Shown here: positions 62,310 through 64,000 of the stretch, piece by piece
How the letters are laid out: each line of letters starts with the position of its first letter
Position numbering within the stretch: position 1 is the first letter of the stretch
NCBI RefSeq assembly: GCF_025567265.1
Contig: NZ_JAOQJW010000009.1
Location: 1 to 64,000 of the forward strand
Direction: 5' to 3'
Origin: Dorea_A amylophila
GTDB lineage: Bacteria; Bacillota; Clostridia; Lachnospirales; Lachnospiraceae
DNA: 64,000 nt
Notes under the pieces: model-generated
What the model was told of the DNA's origin: nothing
What the model saw: only the letters and a program-made list of their open reading frames with translations
Database searches by the model: none
Position numbers and translations under genes: made by a program

Positions 62310-63800
62310 TTAATTATTTTCTAATTCTGCAGTATCTGTATCTAGAAAATATCTGCAATTTGGGTTTTCTTCATAAATTGAAACGTATCGTGATAAATTT
62401 GTTTTTACAACATTACGATGAAATGCACACCCAGCTTTATTCTTTTTAAATCCATTTTCTGTTTCAAAATTCAAATAGCAATATCCACAAAGCTTTTTAA
62501 TCGGACAATTAGAACAGTCTTCTAAAGCAACCTCATTATATTCTTTCATAATTTTTAAAACTGCTTTTCCGTCAATCCCTTGTTCAACATTTCCTATAGA
62601 ATTATGTCCATTAACTCTTTCACATATATCAAATATTCCTGATGAATTAACACATATTTTCTGTCCCGGAATACATGCTCCACTGCTCTTAATACAATGT
62701 CCTTGAATTTCATCAATTCTCCGCCTAACTATTACAGACATTGGTCCCCCACCTGCTATAGCTGACAAATACGAACTTATTTCTTTATCTGCTACTTTCT
62801 TTTCATGAAATTTACGCATTAAATTTTTTATTCTATCATCATATTTTTGATTATCGGTATCTGAAAATTGATCATAATAATTTGTTTCATTATCGGAAAC
62901 TTTATTCACAAATATGGCTCTAGGAATGTTATATGTTTTTTCCAACTCTTCGTAAAATTCTTCAACTTTTTCAATATCTGTTTTAGGATCAAAAACGCAA
63001 ACCGCATTTACCCTTGTACGAAAATAATAAGGATATGCTTCACTCAGCTTTTTAATATTATTTGCAATTTGTTCAAAGCTTCCACTTCCATCAATTTTAA
63101 CTCTTAACCGATCATGTTCTTTTTGTGGACCATCAATACTTATAGCTAAACCAATTTCGTTTTCTGCTAGGAATTTTATATTCGCATCATTCAGTAACAA
63201 TCCATTTGTTGTAAGCATATAATAAACATTTTCTTTATAAAATTGGTTAATATATCTCACAGCGTACTTAATTGTTTTCATATTCATAAGAGGTTCACCA
63301 CCATAAAAAGTGATTCCTATTTTCTTTCTTGGATTACGTCTTAATTGAGGTGAAATCAGCTCAAAAAAGTAATCAATAGCACGTTTAGCAGTTTCCTCTG
63401 TCATATACTTACAACTTTTATCTTTTGTCAAATGATATGCGTCTGAATAAATGCAATATTTACATCTTAAATTACAATCATCTGTTACTGATAAAATCAA
63501 TTGTCTTGCTAAATTACTACCGATAAAGTCAACAATTTCCTCTTCTCCTGGATATTTCACGCGAATATCACACTCTTCCAAAAAGGCTCCAGTTTGATCC
63601 AACAAGTAGGATAAATAATGCACTTTACTTTCGTGTACATCACCATCTTTTAGTATATCTTCTGTCTTATTACCTTCTAGCAATTGTTTCAAAATTTTTT
63701 CATCTTCCTTACTCCATGGTAAAATAAGGCCTGTGGAATCATCATATAAATATTCGTTTCCTTTTTTTGATTTAAATGTCAGTGTCATTCGTTTTTTCAT
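62310..63800 (-). CDS. Radical SAM/SPASM peptide maturase (CcpM-like, second)
   Basis: 496 residues. An N-terminal recognition-like part (NEYLYDDSTGLILPW) precedes the core with CNLRCKYC, TFYGGEPLMN and SIDGPQKEHD. The C-terminal SPASM region has ACIPGQ, CERVNGH and CSNCPIKKLCGYC. It resembles the CcpM-like enzyme at 22122 more than its neighbour at 60523. GGAG is 7 bases before the ATG and it overlaps the ABC gene by 29 bp. Its substrate may be the nearby tandem precursors or a peptide outside the window. Confidence 0.83.
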   Translation of the reverse strand: MKKRMTLTFKSKKGNEYLYDDSTGLILPWSKEDEKILKQLLEGNKTEDILKDGDVHESKVHYLSYLLDQTGAFLEECDIRVKYPGEEEIVDFIGSNLARQLILSVTDDCNLRCKYCIYSDAYHLTKDKSCKYMTEETAKRAIDYFFELISPQLRRNPRKKIGITFYGGEPLMNMKTIKYAVRYINQFYKENVYYMLTTNGLLLNDANIKFLAENEIGLAISIDGPQKEHDRLRVKIDGSGSFEQIANNIKKLSEAYPYYFRTRVNAVCVFDPKTDIEKVEEFYEELEKTYNIPRAIFVNKVSDNETNYYDQFSDTDNQKYDDRIKNLMRKFHEKKVADKEISSYLSAIAGGGPMSVIVRRRIDEIQGHCIKSSGACIPGQKICVNSSGIFDICERVNGHNSIGNVEQGIDGKAVLKIMKEYNEVALEDCSNCPIKKLCGYCYLNFETENGFKKNKAGCAFHRNVVKTNLSRYVSIYEENPNCRYFLDTDTAELENN

Positions 63801-64000
63801 TTTTATTCTCCTTATCTAAGTTAATTATTTTATCAAATCGAATTCCATCTATATAATCATGCGAAACTATAATACATGTACTTTCTTTAAATTTTTCATG
63901 AATCATTTTATATAAATCATCAGTCTTTTTTGAATCTAAATTTGATGTAGCTTCATCAAATATCAATATTTTAGATTTCTTCATTATCGCCCTAGCAATT
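63772..64000 (-). CDS. ABC exporter ATPase, C-terminal part (runs off the window)
   Basis: The visible 75 or so residues include Walker B (KILIFDEATSNLDSKK), the switch His (IIVSHD) and a C-terminal tail. The frame is open to the window edge, so the gene continues beyond 64000. The DEATSNLD type suggests an exporter with fused membrane domain. It overlaps the radical SAM gene by 29 bp and is probably the transporter of this peptide cluster. Confidence 0.8.
   Translation of the reverse strand, partial: IARAIMKKSKILIFDEATSNLDSKKTDDLYKMIHEKFKESTCIIVSHDYIDGIRFDKIINLDKENKNEKTNDTDI

Overview
The window looks like a low-GC Gram-positive gut clostridium, most likely a Lachnospiraceae member. The signs are AT-rich coding with AGGAGG-type ribosome sites, a Spo0A-type DNA-binding protein, triple large serine recombinases, agr-type quorum-sensing loci and several clostridial peptide-maturation families. 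The genus cannot be fixed from the sequence. There are no rRNA or tRNA genes and no CRISPR array. Almost all genes lie on the minus strand.

Layout. 0-5.5 kb: two FtsX-type permeases and an ABC ATPase cut off at its Walker A motif. 5.5-17 kb: a more GC-rich integrative element with three overlapping large serine recombinases, a resolvase-like protein, XRE and Spo0A-C regulators, and an AbiH defence cargo enclosed by a duplicated ~400-bp segment. 17-19.5 kb: a toxin-like module (PBECR4-like nuclease, 59-residue protein, decayed acetyltransferase), a structured RNA with a strong promoter, a 202-residue acidic protein and an orphan winged-helix protein. The same module recurs in altered form at 52.7-54.9 kb, and a scrap lies at 28.5 kb. 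20-23.8 kb: a Cys-rich RiPP cluster (CcpM-type radical SAM enzyme, precursor, exporter). 23.8-28.4 kb: ABC transporter plus two-component system with a VanZ-like gene. 29.3-33.1 kb: first agr locus. 33.3-45.2 kb: a secreted protein, immunity operon, two-component system and a class II lanthipeptide cluster. 45.6-48.1 kb: a membrane protein and an odd operon of two small peptides, a catalytically dead ABC ATPase, a His-less kinase fragment and a winged-helix protein. An IS66 element (48.1-51.0) and an IS256 element (51.2-52.7) follow. 55.1-58.0 kb: second agr locus. 59.8-64 kb: a sactipeptide-like cluster with tandem near-identical precursors running into an assembly gap.

How it fits together. 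The strongest system-level signal is a shared promoter architecture. Five operons carry the same direct repeat (ATGTAAT, 21-bp spacing, usually TCGA between), and each has a -10 box exactly 27 bp downstream. They are the CcpM operon, agrD, the pseudo-receiver gene, the secreted protein and lanA. This is what a LytTR regulator would bind, and the LytTR gene at 32.0-32.8 kb is the obvious candidate. The locus therefore reads as a quorum-controlled bacteriocin island whose autoinducer switches on a lanthipeptide and a Cys-rich RiPP together. The second strong signal is the ~205-nt structured RNA found twice (plus a fragment) next to toxin-like genes, in one copy ending in a terminator just before a nuclease-like gene, as in type III toxin-antitoxin loci.
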